Origin: Silurus meridionalis
Lineage: Eukaryota > Chordata > Actinopteri > Siluriformes > Siluridae
Reading direction: 5' to 3'
Length of the DNA: 64,000 nucleotides
Assembly: GCF_014805685.1 (NCBI RefSeq)
Contig: NC_060892.1
Coordinates: 6,618,490 to 6,682,489, forward strand
In this document: positions 47,080 through 58,712 of the stretch, piece after piece
How the letters are laid out: every line of letters begins with the position of its first letter
How positions within the stretch are numbered: position 1 is the stretch's first letter
The notes under the pieces: model-generated
The model's database searches: none
What the model was told of the DNA's origin: nothing
The model's input: only the letters and a program-made list of their open reading frames with translations
Translations under genes and position numbers: made by a program

Positions 47080-47360
47080 GTCCAATTTGCAAAGCCTCAT
47101 AATAACTGATAAGTGCAGAAAGGTGCAGAGAGAATAATAAAGAGCATTATGAGGAATTTCGGTATCACTAGCACTCGGGTTTTCAGGTAGAGAATTTTAA
47201 AGCTTGTTGCCGTAGTAACTTGTCATGGCGATATTTTGCACATTAGGGGGAAAAAAAAACGCTCCTAAAACTTCCCATGGTCACCTTCGAGTGCGAATAC
47301 GTAATGAGCTGCACATTCGCTACGGTTGATTAGACGAGAACAACGAGGCCAAAGACAGGC
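47080..47360. promoter_or_regulatory. Enhancer-like island
   Basis: Complex sequence with CCAATTTGCAAAGCCTC (POU- and TCF-like), AGAGCATTATGAGG, GTTGCCGTAGTAACTTG (a near-palindromic RFX X-box-like motif) and ACGGTTGATTAGACG, just before a long polypurine tract. Confidence 0.33.
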
Positions 47361-47399
47361 AGATCTCACACTGAGGATGAGGGGGGAAGCCTCGAGGCT

Positions 47400-47591
47400 T
47401 TACTGAGAAAGAGGGGGGGGAAGTGATAGAAGTTGAGAAAAAGATAGAGTGACCGAGAAAAACTGAGAGAGAGAAAGAGAGAGACAGACAGAAAGTCAGT
47501 CAGACAGACAAAAATAAATAGATAGACAGACAGAGTAACAGAGAGGGAGAGAGTAACCAAATGAGACTGGGACAGCCATATAGAAAGGCAC

Positions 47592-47652
<61 letters not shown>

Positions 47653-47930
47653 TAGAGATTTTGAATGGACAATAGAGAAAATGAGAATGATTAAGAAATA
47701 GGGAAGGACAGCAAGAAAATAAAAATTGGAGAGAAAGAAGTGAGAATGGTTCAGCATGAACACGAAAAGAAAGGGAGGAAGAGGAGTTTCAGAAAGACTT
47801 GAGAGCAAAAAAAGGCACAGGAAAGAATGAGAAGGAAATGTTTGGGTGGCTCAGAAAAAGTACAAGTAGGAGATCGAGAAAAGAGATAAAAGATAGGAGA
47901 CAGGTGAGATATACTGTAAGAGAGAACTAA
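47400..47930 (+). repeat. Polypurine (GA-rich) tract
   Basis: Over 500 bp strongly biased to A and G on the plus strand, including a 53-bp pure GA run at 47596-47648. CT-derived frames on the minus strand are artefacts. Confidence 0.85.
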
Positions 47931-47931
47931 A

Positions 47932-47939
<8 letters not shown>

Positions 47940-48007
<68 letters not shown>
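47940..48007. repeat. (AT)n microsatellite
   Basis: A 68-bp TA array following a poly-A run. Confidence 0.95.
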
Positions 48008-48009
<2 letters not shown>

Positions 48010-48990
48010 TGAGTGTGTGTAATTAAGTAGAATATTTAAAATAAGTTCTAAACACAAAATCCAATAAAATATTAATGATGCACACTGTATAATTTATTAC
48101 TCGTTACTGGATGTCAGAAAGCAGCCAGTGAAAGATTTGGGCCATTTATTTTCTTTACCAATCTAAACCAGGATGATTCTGTCTGTCTGGTTAAAAAAAA
48201 AAGAAAAAATTCAGAGTAGCAGCTTATCACAGTTATATTTATGTGGAATATTAATGTTAGACGGTGGTGTTTAAATTAACAATCCCTTTTTCTGACCTGT
48301 CAAATACTTCTGAATCTTAAATGTGTAATTAGTTGGGGACGGCTAAAGAGATCAACTTTATTAATGATTTTTTTTTAGGCTTGGTGCATAAAAAAAAATG
48401 CAGAAACTGTTCATTTGGAGTGTGAGGCGTATCTGAGCGCCGCTCTAAATGAGTTCCTGTATCAGTTCAAGACCATTTGCTCCCTGACTTACACTTAGGG
48501 TGAGATAGTGGAAACCTACGGAATATTCAGTGTGTGTATGTGTGTGTGTCTCTGTCTGTGTCTCTGTGTGTCTGTGTGTGCGTGGGATGTTAAACCCGAA
48601 AAGACAATTTTCCCCTTTGCTCGTCTTCTGCTTATGTGTGTTTTTTTTATGTTTTATTTTAGAGCAGAAATGAGTCACGCTTAATTGTGTTTCATAAATT
48701 AGAATAAGAAGCAGTTTGGAATCCTTTATTAAGATGATAAAAAAAAAACCTGAATGTCCAGAGTGTCAATTTTTCTTTTTTTTTTTTTTTTTAACTAAAG
48801 ACAGTCGCTGTGTAGGACTATATATAATATTCTAATATAATACAATACAATATAATAAGCATAAAATTATGACTTTTACTTATGTATTAATATGTAAATA
48901 TTAATCAGGGATTGTTCCCATTTTATTGCACTTCCAAAACAGGAATTTACCATCCATTTATTAAATAACGACACACTTGAGTTGTCTAAC
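48010..48990. other. AT-rich intergenic DNA
   Basis: A small complex patch at 48425-48490 (CTGAGCGCCGCTCTAAATGA) could be regulatory; TG-rich runs at 48530-48580. Confidence 0.4.
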
Positions 48991-48991
48991 A

Positions 48992-48994
<3 letters not shown>

Positions 48995-49051
<57 letters not shown>
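48995..49051. repeat. (AT)n microsatellite
   Basis: A 56-bp TA array. Confidence 0.95.
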
Positions 49052-49055
<4 letters not shown>

Positions 49056-49445
49056 AAAAAAACCCACATACATTACACTACAGACCCTGCAGCTTTAAAC
49101 GTTAAATAGTGGCATAAATAGTGTCTCCTTCAATCTTTAATTTCAGTTTGATATCTTGTCACTGAGCTGTAAAAAACACATGCATTTATACAGTATTTAT
49201 GATTTTCAGCTGTACTACTGTTACAACGGCTGCTCTACAAAATTTATTGGCACCTTCATACCTTATCACATGAAAATGGTGTTCGAACAGTGTCATTAGA
49301 GCTGCTACTGACATTGTAATGACGGTGGATTTATGAATGTATCTTAAAAGATATTTGTTTTGTGTGCAACTGTGTGTGTGTCTGGGGGTGAATTGGGGAC
49401 TGAATTGTGTGCTCTGGAGGCGATTGATCGAACTTAATAAAAATG

Positions 49446-50213
49446 TACCGTAATTTACGGACTATAAAGCACACCCAAATATAAGCCGCGCCCACTGAAT
49501 TTGACAAAGATTTTTATTTTGAACATAAATAAGCTGCACCTGTCTATAAGCCTTCAATGTCTACATTGAAACTAATGAACTTTACACAGGATTTAACAAA
49601 AGACAGTGTCTGTTACACAGTGTAACGGGTGAAATATGTTGCGCTTCCTTTAAGAGCATAGCGGTATTTTGGGAACAGCCTGGTGCCACATTTTTCCACT
49701 ATTACTGCATGTGTGGAGACCGAGGAATATGTCCTTATTATTTTCTGATGCTCATTTCTAAGTTTCTTTGACTAACCCATAATGCTGTTGCCAAGAAAAA
49801 TAAAAAAGCACGAGTTTTGTGCTTATATGATTTCTGTTGCAACTCGATTAGCGAGCTATCCCATGACCCAGACTCAACGCGTTACAACAGCTTGTATCTA
49901 AACAGTAGCCTACCAAGAAAGTCATTGTTCACTGTCTTCCTCCTTCCTTTCACAACTATTTCTCTCGGGAGTTTATCACGCGTTTAAGAAAAACATTTTT
50001 TCTCCCGATGCCGTGCAGCACAGAACACAGGTGAGGTGCGTTTTTTCGTTTCCGTTCCGAAATTTCATTGGTCTAATGTTATGGGGTTGGCTTGAAGTTT
50101 GTGAAATCGGGAAAAACCCAGGAAAAATTTAGAAATAAGCCGCTTCATTGTTTAAGCCCTGGGGTTCAAAACGTGGGAAAAAAGTAGCAGCTTATAGTCC
50201 GAAAAATACGGTA
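49446..50213 (-). mobile_element. Interspersed DNA element with ATAAGCCGC ends, copy 2
   Basis: Inverted relative to the 7.35-kb copy, sharing CAACGCGTTACAACAGCTTG, AGAAAGTCATTGTTCACTGT and both termini (TACCGTAATTTACGGACTAT at the left, TAGTCCGAAAAATACGGTA at the right). It has about 150 bp of extra middle sequence absent from copy 1. Confidence 0.6.
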
Positions 50214-50339
50214 TGTACATGTGCACACACATATTTGCAGTTCACCTATGCTCCTGGGTCTTGGATTGGACTTGATGAACGTGGCTTTGTTTCCTTTAAG
50301 CTTGACAAGTAGACATGTTTTTTAAATTAGACAGATTAG

Positions 50340-50965
50340 CCCATTAGAAAGAGGAGTGAGATTTAGGAAAGGAAAGATTTGTAATGTTTTTGATTGGGGC
50401 AAAGGGGTGTTTTATTAAATGGGAAAGATGAGGTGTTTTTGAATGAGGCAAAAAGACATGGGTTAACAGTGTAAAAGGTGGGTGTGGCTTGAAGTCTAAA
50501 AAAAAGGTCTGTTTTTGATAGTGAAAGGTGGGTGTACCTTTATTTGAAAAGATGGGCCTGTCTTTAAGTTGGAAAGACGGTTTGTCTTTGATTGGGGCAA
50601 AGGGGCATGTCTTTGAGTGTAAAAGATGGGTGTGTTTTGGATTGTGGAAAAATGTGTATGTGTTTGAGTGGGAAAGATGAGCATGTCTTTAAGTTGGCAG
50701 TGGTGTGTATTTTTGAGGGTGGCACAGGGGCATGTCTTTGAATAGGAAAGATGGGTATGACAGTGTCAGAGATGGATGTGTGGTAAGGGGAATGATGGAT
50801 GCATTAAGAGGCAAAAAAGATAGGTATGACTTGATCTGTGTCTTAGATTGGGAAAAATAGTTATGCCTTTAAGTGGGGCAAAGGGATGTGTTATTGAGTG
50901 GGGCAAAATGGACGTGTTTGAATGGGAAAGATGGGCATGTCTTCGAGTTGGAGCCCAGGGGGCGT
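50340..50965 (+). repeat. Degenerate minisatellite, 25-30 bp units
   Basis: Repeated blocks such as GGGAAAGATGGGCATGTCTT TGAGTT and GGGGCAAAGGGGYRTGTCTT occur about 20 times with variable spacing. Confidence 0.75.
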
Positions 50966-51025
50966 TTCTTTGATTTCATTGTAGCTACAGCTGTACACCT
51001 GATGCCAGTAGTTTACAGTTCACCA

Positions 51026-51026
51026 T

Positions 51027-51072
<46 letters not shown>
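51026..51072 (+). repeat. (CA)n microsatellite
   Basis: A 46-bp CA run. Confidence 0.95.
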
Positions 51073-51077
<5 letters not shown>

Positions 51078-51270
51078 TGCACATGCACACCTAAAGGCAA
51101 TTTACCAAATCCAGTCTGCCTACTGTTTATAGGATGTGGGAGAAAACCAGAAAAACCAGAAGAGCCCACACAGAATTTAAAGGAAAAGAACCTAAGTTTC
51201 CGTTTTTTTTTTGTTTTTTTTTATCACACTCCCACTTGTTTGGATACCTGGACAAGCTGAACTTAAGAGC

Positions 51271-51274
<4 letters not shown>

Positions 51275-51367
<93 letters not shown>
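51275..51367 (+). repeat. Long pure (CA)n microsatellite
   Basis: About 93 bp of uninterrupted CA, the longest pure CA array in the window. Confidence 0.97.
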
Positions 51368-51369
<2 letters not shown>

Positions 51370-51915
51370 CAATGTGGGCAAAAATCAATCAGGTTTCCAG
51401 CTTCAGTAGCACATAGTGCTGTGGTTGTGCCGCGGTTATCCGAGATTAACACAAGTTCTTATAAAGACGAGTTGACCGAGCGGTCAGGCAAAGCGAGCAC
51501 GGCTAAAAACAAACAACTCATTCGGCACAGAGGTGTAATAGGATAAATTCCCACTAGAGCCCAAGTCCATTGTTTGACTGGAATGAAGTGTGGCGGGTCG
51601 TGTGTCACCGACCCTCACGGCATTCACCAACACACTCACACACACTCGCATTAGACGGTGCAAGACAAGAGGTCAAACATCATAACAAGGCGATTGAACC
51701 GGAGTGCATCTCTTCTTCTCTCTCTCACACACACAGACACACTGACACACTCTTCAGTTTAAATCTATTTACCAAACAAAGGAAGGAAAAGGAATACCTG
51801 TGTGTGTTACATGCTCTTTTCTCGTTTAAATTAATAATGAAGCTGGTTCAGGCTGGAGAAGTCAATCACGCTGACGTTCTGCAGGACTGCACTCTGACAC
51901 CTGAGACTCTGAGGT
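51368..51915. other. Complex DNA between CA and GATA arrays
   Basis: 51400-51540 is complex with CGCGGTTATCCGAGATTAAC (OTX/PITX-like GATTA) and could be regulatory; the rest is unassigned. Confidence 0.35.
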
Positions 51916-51916
51916 T

Positions 51917-52039
<123 letters not shown>

Positions 52040-52560
52040 CTCTGCACATGAGGGTTACACTTAACACTACTCCACACAGTCGTGTTAAACTAAACACTGC
52101 CCCAAACATTAGCATTACAAAAATACTACTCCACACGCTAGCTTAACAGTAAACACTACTCCACACTCTAGTGTTACACTAAACACTACTCCACACCTTA
52201 GTATTATAGTGACGACTACTCCACGTTAGCGTTACACTACACAATACGCCACATGCTAGTGTTACACTAAATACTACTCCACGCATTAGCTTTACACTAA
52301 ACAATACTCGACACACTAATGTTACAATAAATACATTAACTTCCAAACTCGCATTACAGTAAACAGGCCAACTCCAAAACTAGCATTCAGTATATAGGCT
52401 AACTCGTGAACTAGCATTACAGGAAACAGGCTAAAAGCCACACTAGCATTCAAGTTAACAGGCTAATTACCAAACTATCATGGCAGTAAACAGGCTAACT
52501 CCCAAATTAAAAATTACAGTAAATAAGCTAACTCCCAAACTATTAATCAGTTAAACATAC
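52040..52560 (+). repeat. Two adjoining minisatellites, about 30-bp units
   Basis: 52050-52340 repeats ACTACTCCACACACTAGTGT plus TACACTAAAC. 52340-52560 repeats AAACAGGCTAACTCCCAAAC plus TAGCATTACAGT. The two share the AGTRTTACA/CATTACA core. Confidence 0.8.
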
Positions 52561-52699
52561 CAAACATTAGTGATGATTAAACCCAGAAAATGGCATCACA
52601 TTGCTTTGATATTTCTTTCTGCAACACCACTTTTATTTTTTTTTTTGGTAAGTATGCTACAACTCAGACACAGTGTGAGTAAAGGCATGAAATATGAAG

Positions 52700-52925
52700 C
52701 AGATAAAGAGTTCTCATGACACTCCTGATTGATACGCTTTTCCTTGCCCTCTCCTCCACTTCAGCCAGGCTCAGAGCTGTTGCCTTAATGTAGGGAGCGG
52801 CGCTCGGGGCCCGAGAGCCTCTGGCACATGCAGTGTTAATTACAGAGCGGCCGAGCGACAGATGTACGGCGTGTGTGCCGTAAAAACATCTGATACTTTT
52901 GCTTAAGGCCACAGATACTGCTAAA
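52700..52925. promoter_or_regulatory. Enhancer-like island
   Basis: A GC-richer complex block with CTCCTGATTGATACG, GGGAGCGGCGCTCGGGGCCC, GTTAATTACAGAGCGG and ACGGCGTGTGTGCCGT (imperfect palindrome). Confidence 0.33.
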
Positions 52926-52934
52926 AAGGAGAAA

Positions 52935-52936
52935 GC

Positions 52937-52968
<32 letters not shown>

Positions 52969-53030
52969 GAGAGAGAAAGAGAGAGGCACACAGAGAGAAA
53001 GGGAAAGAAAGAGGGAGAGAGGGAGCACAT
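52935..53030 (+). repeat. GA-rich microsatellite
   Basis: GA at 52935-52985 with GGGA variants after it. Confidence 0.9.
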
Positions 53031-53049
53031 TATACCATCGGGTGACTGT

Positions 53050-53400
53050 GCACTCATTTACATACAGCTGCAAAATGTTTGTCTGGGCGTTTTTATCTCG
53101 AATTCTCGACGCACGCATGTTGGCAAATTATTAATGTTTCACGACGTGTTAAAATAACAACAGCTGGACAGTGAGGTGAGTGTTTTACACGCCACCATCA
53201 CAGGTGTCTTTCACACCGGGACAGAGACAGAGTGAGAGCACCCGTTTGCCAACTCATTTCAAGGGAAAAGTAGCTAATTCCTGCTCAAAACTGTCGGCAG
53301 GAGGCACGGACAATGTCATGGGTTCGTTTGCATGTGTGGTGATTCATCACCATCATTTGCATATTGATATGTTTTGCAAGGAGAAGTAAACATTTTTCAT
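53050..53400. promoter_or_regulatory. Weak enhancer-like island
   Basis: Complex sequence after a GA run with CAGCTGCAAAATGTTTG, AATTATTAATGTTTCACG and TTTGCATATTGATATG (POU-like). Confidence 0.27.
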
Positions 53401-53449
53401 CGAATGACATAGAGAACCGTTTACTAAAACTTTAATTCAGTTTGATTTT

Positions 53450-53922
53450 TAGAGTGCTATTAACCACATTATCCCAAAGCAGCATTACAGGAAAAAATAG
53501 GTTATATGTATGAATTTATATGTTAGTGCTTATAAGTTTATCCCTAATGAGTAAACCAGTGGTGACTGTGACAGTGAAAAACTCTCTGAGTTGGTATGAG
53601 AAAGAAACCTTGAGAAAGCAGAAGGGAACTTATCCTCATCTGAGTGGCACCGAATGCCCATTCAATATAGTTCCATCATTGTTAAGGTGTACTGTTTAGT
53701 AATAGGGTTTTATCTTTTGTCACCCAAATAAGAATGGTTCCTCTCAATGTTTCTTCCTCATAACATCTAAGGGAGTTTTTCCTTGCCACAGTCACCATGG
53801 CTGCTCATCAGGGATAAATACACACCATTCACCTTAACTGTTGATTTCTGTAAAGCTGCTTTAAGACAATGTCTGTTGTGAAAAGCGCTATAGAAATAAA
53901 CTTGACTTGACTTTTATAGGCA
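53450..53922 (+). mobile_element. Retroposon with inverted ends and TTGAC tail
   Basis: The right end (CTGTAAAGCTGCTTTAAGAC, GAAAAGCGCTATAGAAATAA, CTTGACTTGACTT) is the family tail. The left end (ATCCCAAAGCAGCATTACAG, about 53470) is a partial reverse complement of the same block, so the element can fold back on itself. Confidence 0.6.
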
Positions 53923-54223
53923 TGATAAACTGAATTTGTGTCTAGGGGTGTTAGGACTTAAAATGTTCACAATGTGAAAAAGAATTAATAAATGAAAGCA
54001 GCTCAAAAAATAGAGTTAAGGATAGAATAACTTGTTTTTATTCAGGGAAATTCTGCTTGAACATAGAACAAACACTCATAGATTCAGCAGCTGTGATGTG
54101 GAACAGGAAAGCCAAATCGAGCACTGGACAGTCACTAACGTCTGCTCAGAAATTCACTTGGTTTGTCAGTAGGGGGTCTAAATAGTTTCAGTCAATAAGT
54201 TGGTAACACTGAGACAGAGATAG

Positions 54224-54234
54224 AGAGGGAGAGG

Positions 54235-54276
<42 letters not shown>
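54224..54276 (+). repeat. (GA)n microsatellite
   Basis: A GA run with GGGAGA variants at the left edge. Confidence 0.92.
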
Positions 54277-54277
<1 letters not shown>

Positions 54278-54552
54278 CGGGGAAAGAGAGGTATGAGTCT
54301 GTGTCTCTGTTAATTGATTGGCCGATGGGTGGGCGGGACAAAGTGTGTGTATACCCTCGAGCATCGAGAGTGGAATTAAAACTTCAATCCCACTACATAA
54401 GACTCAATTTCATCCCTGAGACGACATTATACAAATGAGGAGGACACAGGAGTCTCTCTATTACAGAAGAAGTGCAGAAGTTTATGCTCTTTTCCTCTTG
54501 TCATGGTGCTACTGCTGGGTTGGAGAAATGGCAAGTGGATGTGTGTATGTAC

Positions 54553-54688
<136 letters not shown>

Positions 54689-54696
54689 AGAGCAGA

Positions 54697-54730
54697 GAGG
54701 GTTAAGGGCCTTGCTCAAGGGCCCAACACT
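54697..54730 (-). mobile_element. SINE body fragment after the AT array
   Basis: GGGTTAAGGGCCTTGCTCAA plus GGGCCCAAC is a short piece of the tRNA-derived SINE, cut off by the next element. Confidence 0.5.
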
Positions 54731-54734
54731 TCCT

Positions 54735-54946
54735 TTACTTTCTTTCGGTTTCTCACATTAGGGGTCGCCACAGCGGACCATCCGCATGTTTGATTCCTAA
54801 CGCAAACCTCCCCATTTATCCGGGCTTGGGACCGGCACTAAGGCTTGTGCAACCCTAATGGCTAGAGTTGGTTTCCTGACCGGGGATTGAACCTGGCCCG
54901 CAGCGGTGAGAGTGCTGCATCCTAACCACTAAACCACCAGGGAACA
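54735..54946 (-). mobile_element. tRNA-Glu-type SINE
   Basis: On the minus strand the first 70 nt (54945 down to about 54875) read like tRNA-Glu: TTCCCTGGTGGTTTAGTGGT, an anticodon stem-loop containing CTC, and B-box GGTTCAATCCC. A non-tRNA body follows (CCGGATAAATGGGGAGG, then a region equivalent to GGTCCGCTGTGGCGACCCC). Acceptor-stem mismatches and the attached body rule out a functional tRNA gene. I recognise it as a common fish SINE. Confidence 0.75.
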
Positions 54947-55195
54947 GGCACACTTCCTTTACTAAGACTGAAAAATACAGAAGGAAAGCCTCCTTTCATG
55001 AAACTGGCAGGTACAGAGAAGTTATGCCTTCTTAACTTCTTCATTGACAGGACCAAAGGCCACACTTTCTTTACTGTGACAGACAGTTTTAAAGACCACA
55101 CCTCCTCTGCTAGGATTGACAGTTACTGAGGCCACACTTAATTTACTAGGACTAAGAGGTTTAGAGAAAACACACCCTCCTAACTGGGATTAATT
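54947..55195 (+). repeat. Degenerate tandem repeat, about 36-37-bp unit
   Basis: Six or so diverged copies of GGCCACACTTCCTTTACTRG plus GACTGACAGTTACAGA follow the tRNA-Glu-type SINE. Confidence 0.6.
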
Positions 55196-55499
55196 AATAC
55201 AGAAGGTATTGGTATAGTGTATAGGTATAGGTATAGCCCCTGGCACTGCACTAATAAGATTTACAATTTAAAATTGTTGTTAGGCCACACTTCTGCAATT
55301 CTTTAGAATCTTGTGATTGTGATTAGTTAGAAGGTGCAGATTAATTTTCTTGAACACTAACTCTGATTATAGATTACAGATTTGTATGTATATGAGTATG
55401 AATTGAAATCATGAAGTAGATCATGTCAGATCCTTCCCTACATTTAAATTCAATAATAATAAAAAAAAAAAATACACATTTTAGGGGGAAAAGAAGAAT

Positions 55500-56470
55500 T
55501 GCCGAAGTGAGCATGTCCTAATATACTGGTTCATGTGTCTGCACTCGAAATGAACCAATCACATTCAAACTCATTCGAAAGTAATGATCATACACCTGTC
55601 ATCAATGACACAGTGCTGATTAATCCCTAAACATAGATCAGCTGTTTCTGTGGGATTTTCTTGGTCTAGGTTTTTATCTGATTGACTGTTCTCAAAGAGC
55701 TTATTAAGCTTATATGGGATGTCATTGATGAGAGATATAGATCAGCAGAGGGGTACAAAATCTTTTTCCAAAACATTACACGTACCATGAAACACTATGC
55801 AGGCCAACATCAACAAAGTGAAGAAAATGGGGCACCATAGTGATGCTACCCAGTACAGGACATCCCTCTGAAAGTGATTAAAGGACAAGAAGAAAACTTA
55901 GCAGCCAAATGACATACTGCAACATTAAAGGAGCTGCAGGAAAATCTGCCATGTGCTCTTTACTTCCTGCATGTGACAACAATCTCTCATATTCTTCACA
56001 TGTCTATGGGGTAGGGTGGCTAGACAGAAGCTCTTTCTTAAAAAACATCCAAGACTGCCTAAATTACTCGAGACCATGTGTCTGATAAGACCAAGATACA
56101 ACTTAAAATGTTTGGCATAACATCATAACATCACCATACCCAAGGTGAAACATAGGGGTGGCGGCATCATGCTATAGGACTGCATAAACTGGAACTAAAG
56201 CTAGTCAAGATAGAGAGGAGCATTGATAGTTCCTTATGATTGGCTAAAACCCAGAGGCCTCTGTTAGAGCAATAAAAATGGAAAAAAGCACAAATCTTAC
56301 TCCGTGCAGGAATGACTTTAGAAGATGATGATCAATGTTTTAGAAAGTTGATCTGAGCTCACATCTAAGGCCTATCATTAACCCAGGGAATTCGACGTGA
56401 CTTTGCGCAGGAGCTCTCCTTACAAATTGATGGATCTGGAGCATGGTCAAGGTTCAAGCACCAGCATTGC
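55500..56470 (+). pseudogene. Degraded Tc1/mariner-like element
   Basis: Blocks such as GCTGCAGGAAAATCTGCCAT, TATGGGGTAGGGTGGCTAGA and GGTGGCGGCATCATGCTATA match a widespread fish Tc1-like repeat; the last corresponds to the GGGSIMLW-type transposase motif. Stops and frameshifts interrupt every frame. The boundaries are approximate and no terminal repeat was found. Confidence 0.5.
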
Positions 56471-57400
56471 CTAAACCTGTTGGCCGTCCCACCTGAGTAC
56501 CTGAAGATCATGGGAATCCAAAACAGATTTTCATCCTTGTCCCTTGTACATGGAGACTTCTCCAGATTCTAAGAATCCTTTGGTGATATTATGGACAGTA
56601 GATTGGATATTCAAAGTTTTTTGAAATGTGATATTGAGAAACATTATTCTGAAATTGTTCCACAATTTGCCTTTTACAGTTTGGTGGCCCATCTTTACTT
56701 CTCTGACTGCCTAATTTTGCATCTACATTAATCCGAAAACATTTAATCAGCATTTTTGTCTAAAAACACTCGAAACATTAGTTTCAATCATTTTTCAAAA
56801 GTTGCTCATACACACATTGAAATGTCTGAAATCACTTAGATTTGAGTAAAATCTAAGACACTTTGACTGCATCATTTACTTTCCGTCTTTTTGAAATGCT
56901 GTGGAAATGATAAAAAATGTGTCATTGTTATTTTATCCACTTTGGGAGCCTTTTCAAAAAACTATGTTTTCATTGACTGAAGATGCTGTCTCAGTGTGGA
57001 CAGAAGGCCAAAACAGAGAGAAATATATGCTTTTGCATACGTATTAGTGTAGGCATCGCCTACAATACACTTTGTAGACCCAATCATCACACTGACCTGC
57101 TACCGATGAAACTAATTGCAAAATGCTCCTCTAGTCGTTTATTTTTAGTAACACTCACTTTCCCAGCCTTTTGTTCCCCCCATAAGTCTGCACACTTATG
57201 TTACCAGGTTACTGTAACTGTTATCTGTTTCTCCCCCCTTTAATGGGTTGCGATTTCTAATAAAAAGGTAGAAAATGACCTGCCGGGTTTATCTTGGTTT
57301 AATCACAGTTACATGACAAAAACCTATTATATTGACACTGTAGTCAGTAGACTGTTTTATCTCCACAGTATAAAAAATTTTATAGTATAATGTGTTGTCT
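56471..57400. other. Intergenic DNA after the Tc1-like remnant
   Basis: Unassigned; may include decayed 3' transposon sequence. Confidence 0.4.
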
Positions 57401-57406
57401 TTAATT

Positions 57407-57408
57407 AA

Positions 57409-57447
<39 letters not shown>

Positions 57448-57448
57448 A
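57407..57448 (+). repeat. (AAAT)n microsatellite
   Basis: Ten AAAT/TAAA units. Confidence 0.93.
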
Positions 57449-57449
57449 T

Positions 57450-58690
57450 TTAATTGTTGGAGAGTTGCTGTGATTGCTTAGCAAAAAAAAACTTAAATGA
57501 AACATCACAGCACCATTAAAAACCCCAGCAGTGTTTCGGTCACGAGACTGATCCATAACTTCCTCGTGAATATCGACATAAGAGTACCATTTCACTCTGT
57601 GTCACGGCCGAGTCGCTACACGCAGCTGCACACGTTTCCTTTCACAGTGGCCATGACTGGCAGCATTCTTCTGTTTAGAGCACAGAAACACAAACTCACT
57701 GTGTCTCCAAACTCCAGTGAAGGAATGAGGACAGACTCCCTACATTGTTCACTTTTGGGTTTTTACAGCACCAATAGATGATGGAGGAGCATAACACCAC
57801 TTCGTCTAAAAAACAAAAAAAACACTAGTTTTTTTATGGTGGATGTATCTTGCTTAGTTATTAGTGTTGGTTTGGACTGCGATATTGCATAGGGGAGGCA
57901 CTGTGTACAAATGAGTCAGCATTGGTACGTTTGTATGTCATGGTATATGCATGTCAAGCAACTGCTACTTTTGTATACATATACACACAAGCATCTAAAG
58001 GCTTTTGTGTTGTTTATTGTTAATAAAAACACAAGTATATTTGCTAGCTCACAATGTTAGTGTATTTTTTCCAAACAATACCTATTTTCAGGTTTGAAAA
58101 TTAGGATTTGAAGTGGATTAAAGAAATATGCACTTTTGTTATAACTTCTTTTGTCATTAGCATAAACTCTCAAGCTCATTGTTCATCTTTAGTAAATGAA
58201 AGTGTGTGATGGCCCACAATGTCATCATTAGCGACATATTATGATATATATGATATAATATAAGTATTATGATAAAAACACACAAAAGCAAGTCACTTTA
58301 TTTGTACCAAAATTCTAAATGGGTGTGTGTTTATTTCTATTATTAGAGTTAGTAGTATTAAAACAAATAGAAATATGAATACAAAATATTATATAATTAT
58401 TATAATGATAATAGTAATAATAATTCTTCTTACATAATAATAATAAAAAGATATGAATCCAAATATTCATTAAAATAATAATACAAATTATGTAGTTTAT
58501 TTCTTTATAATAATAACAACAGCAATAACAACAATAACAACCACAATGATAATAATTATTATTATTAGCATTAATTCTTATATATAATATAAATGGAAAA
58601 CTTTATAATAATTGTAATGATCATAATCATTTCTAATAAGAACAAGATGAGGAAGAAGATAATGATGATGATGAAAACAAGTAAAAATAA
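57450..58690. other. AT-rich intergenic DNA
   Basis: 57490-57790 is complex but unassigned; 58370-58690 is ATA/ATG-rich low complexity at the broken end of the LINE. Confidence 0.45.
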
Positions 58691-58712
58691 TAATCTTCTT
58701 CTTCTTTCGGCT

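Noticed and set aside
54874..54945. tRNA-Glu gene
   Set aside because: Acceptor-stem mismatches and a SINE body attached; treated as a SINE.
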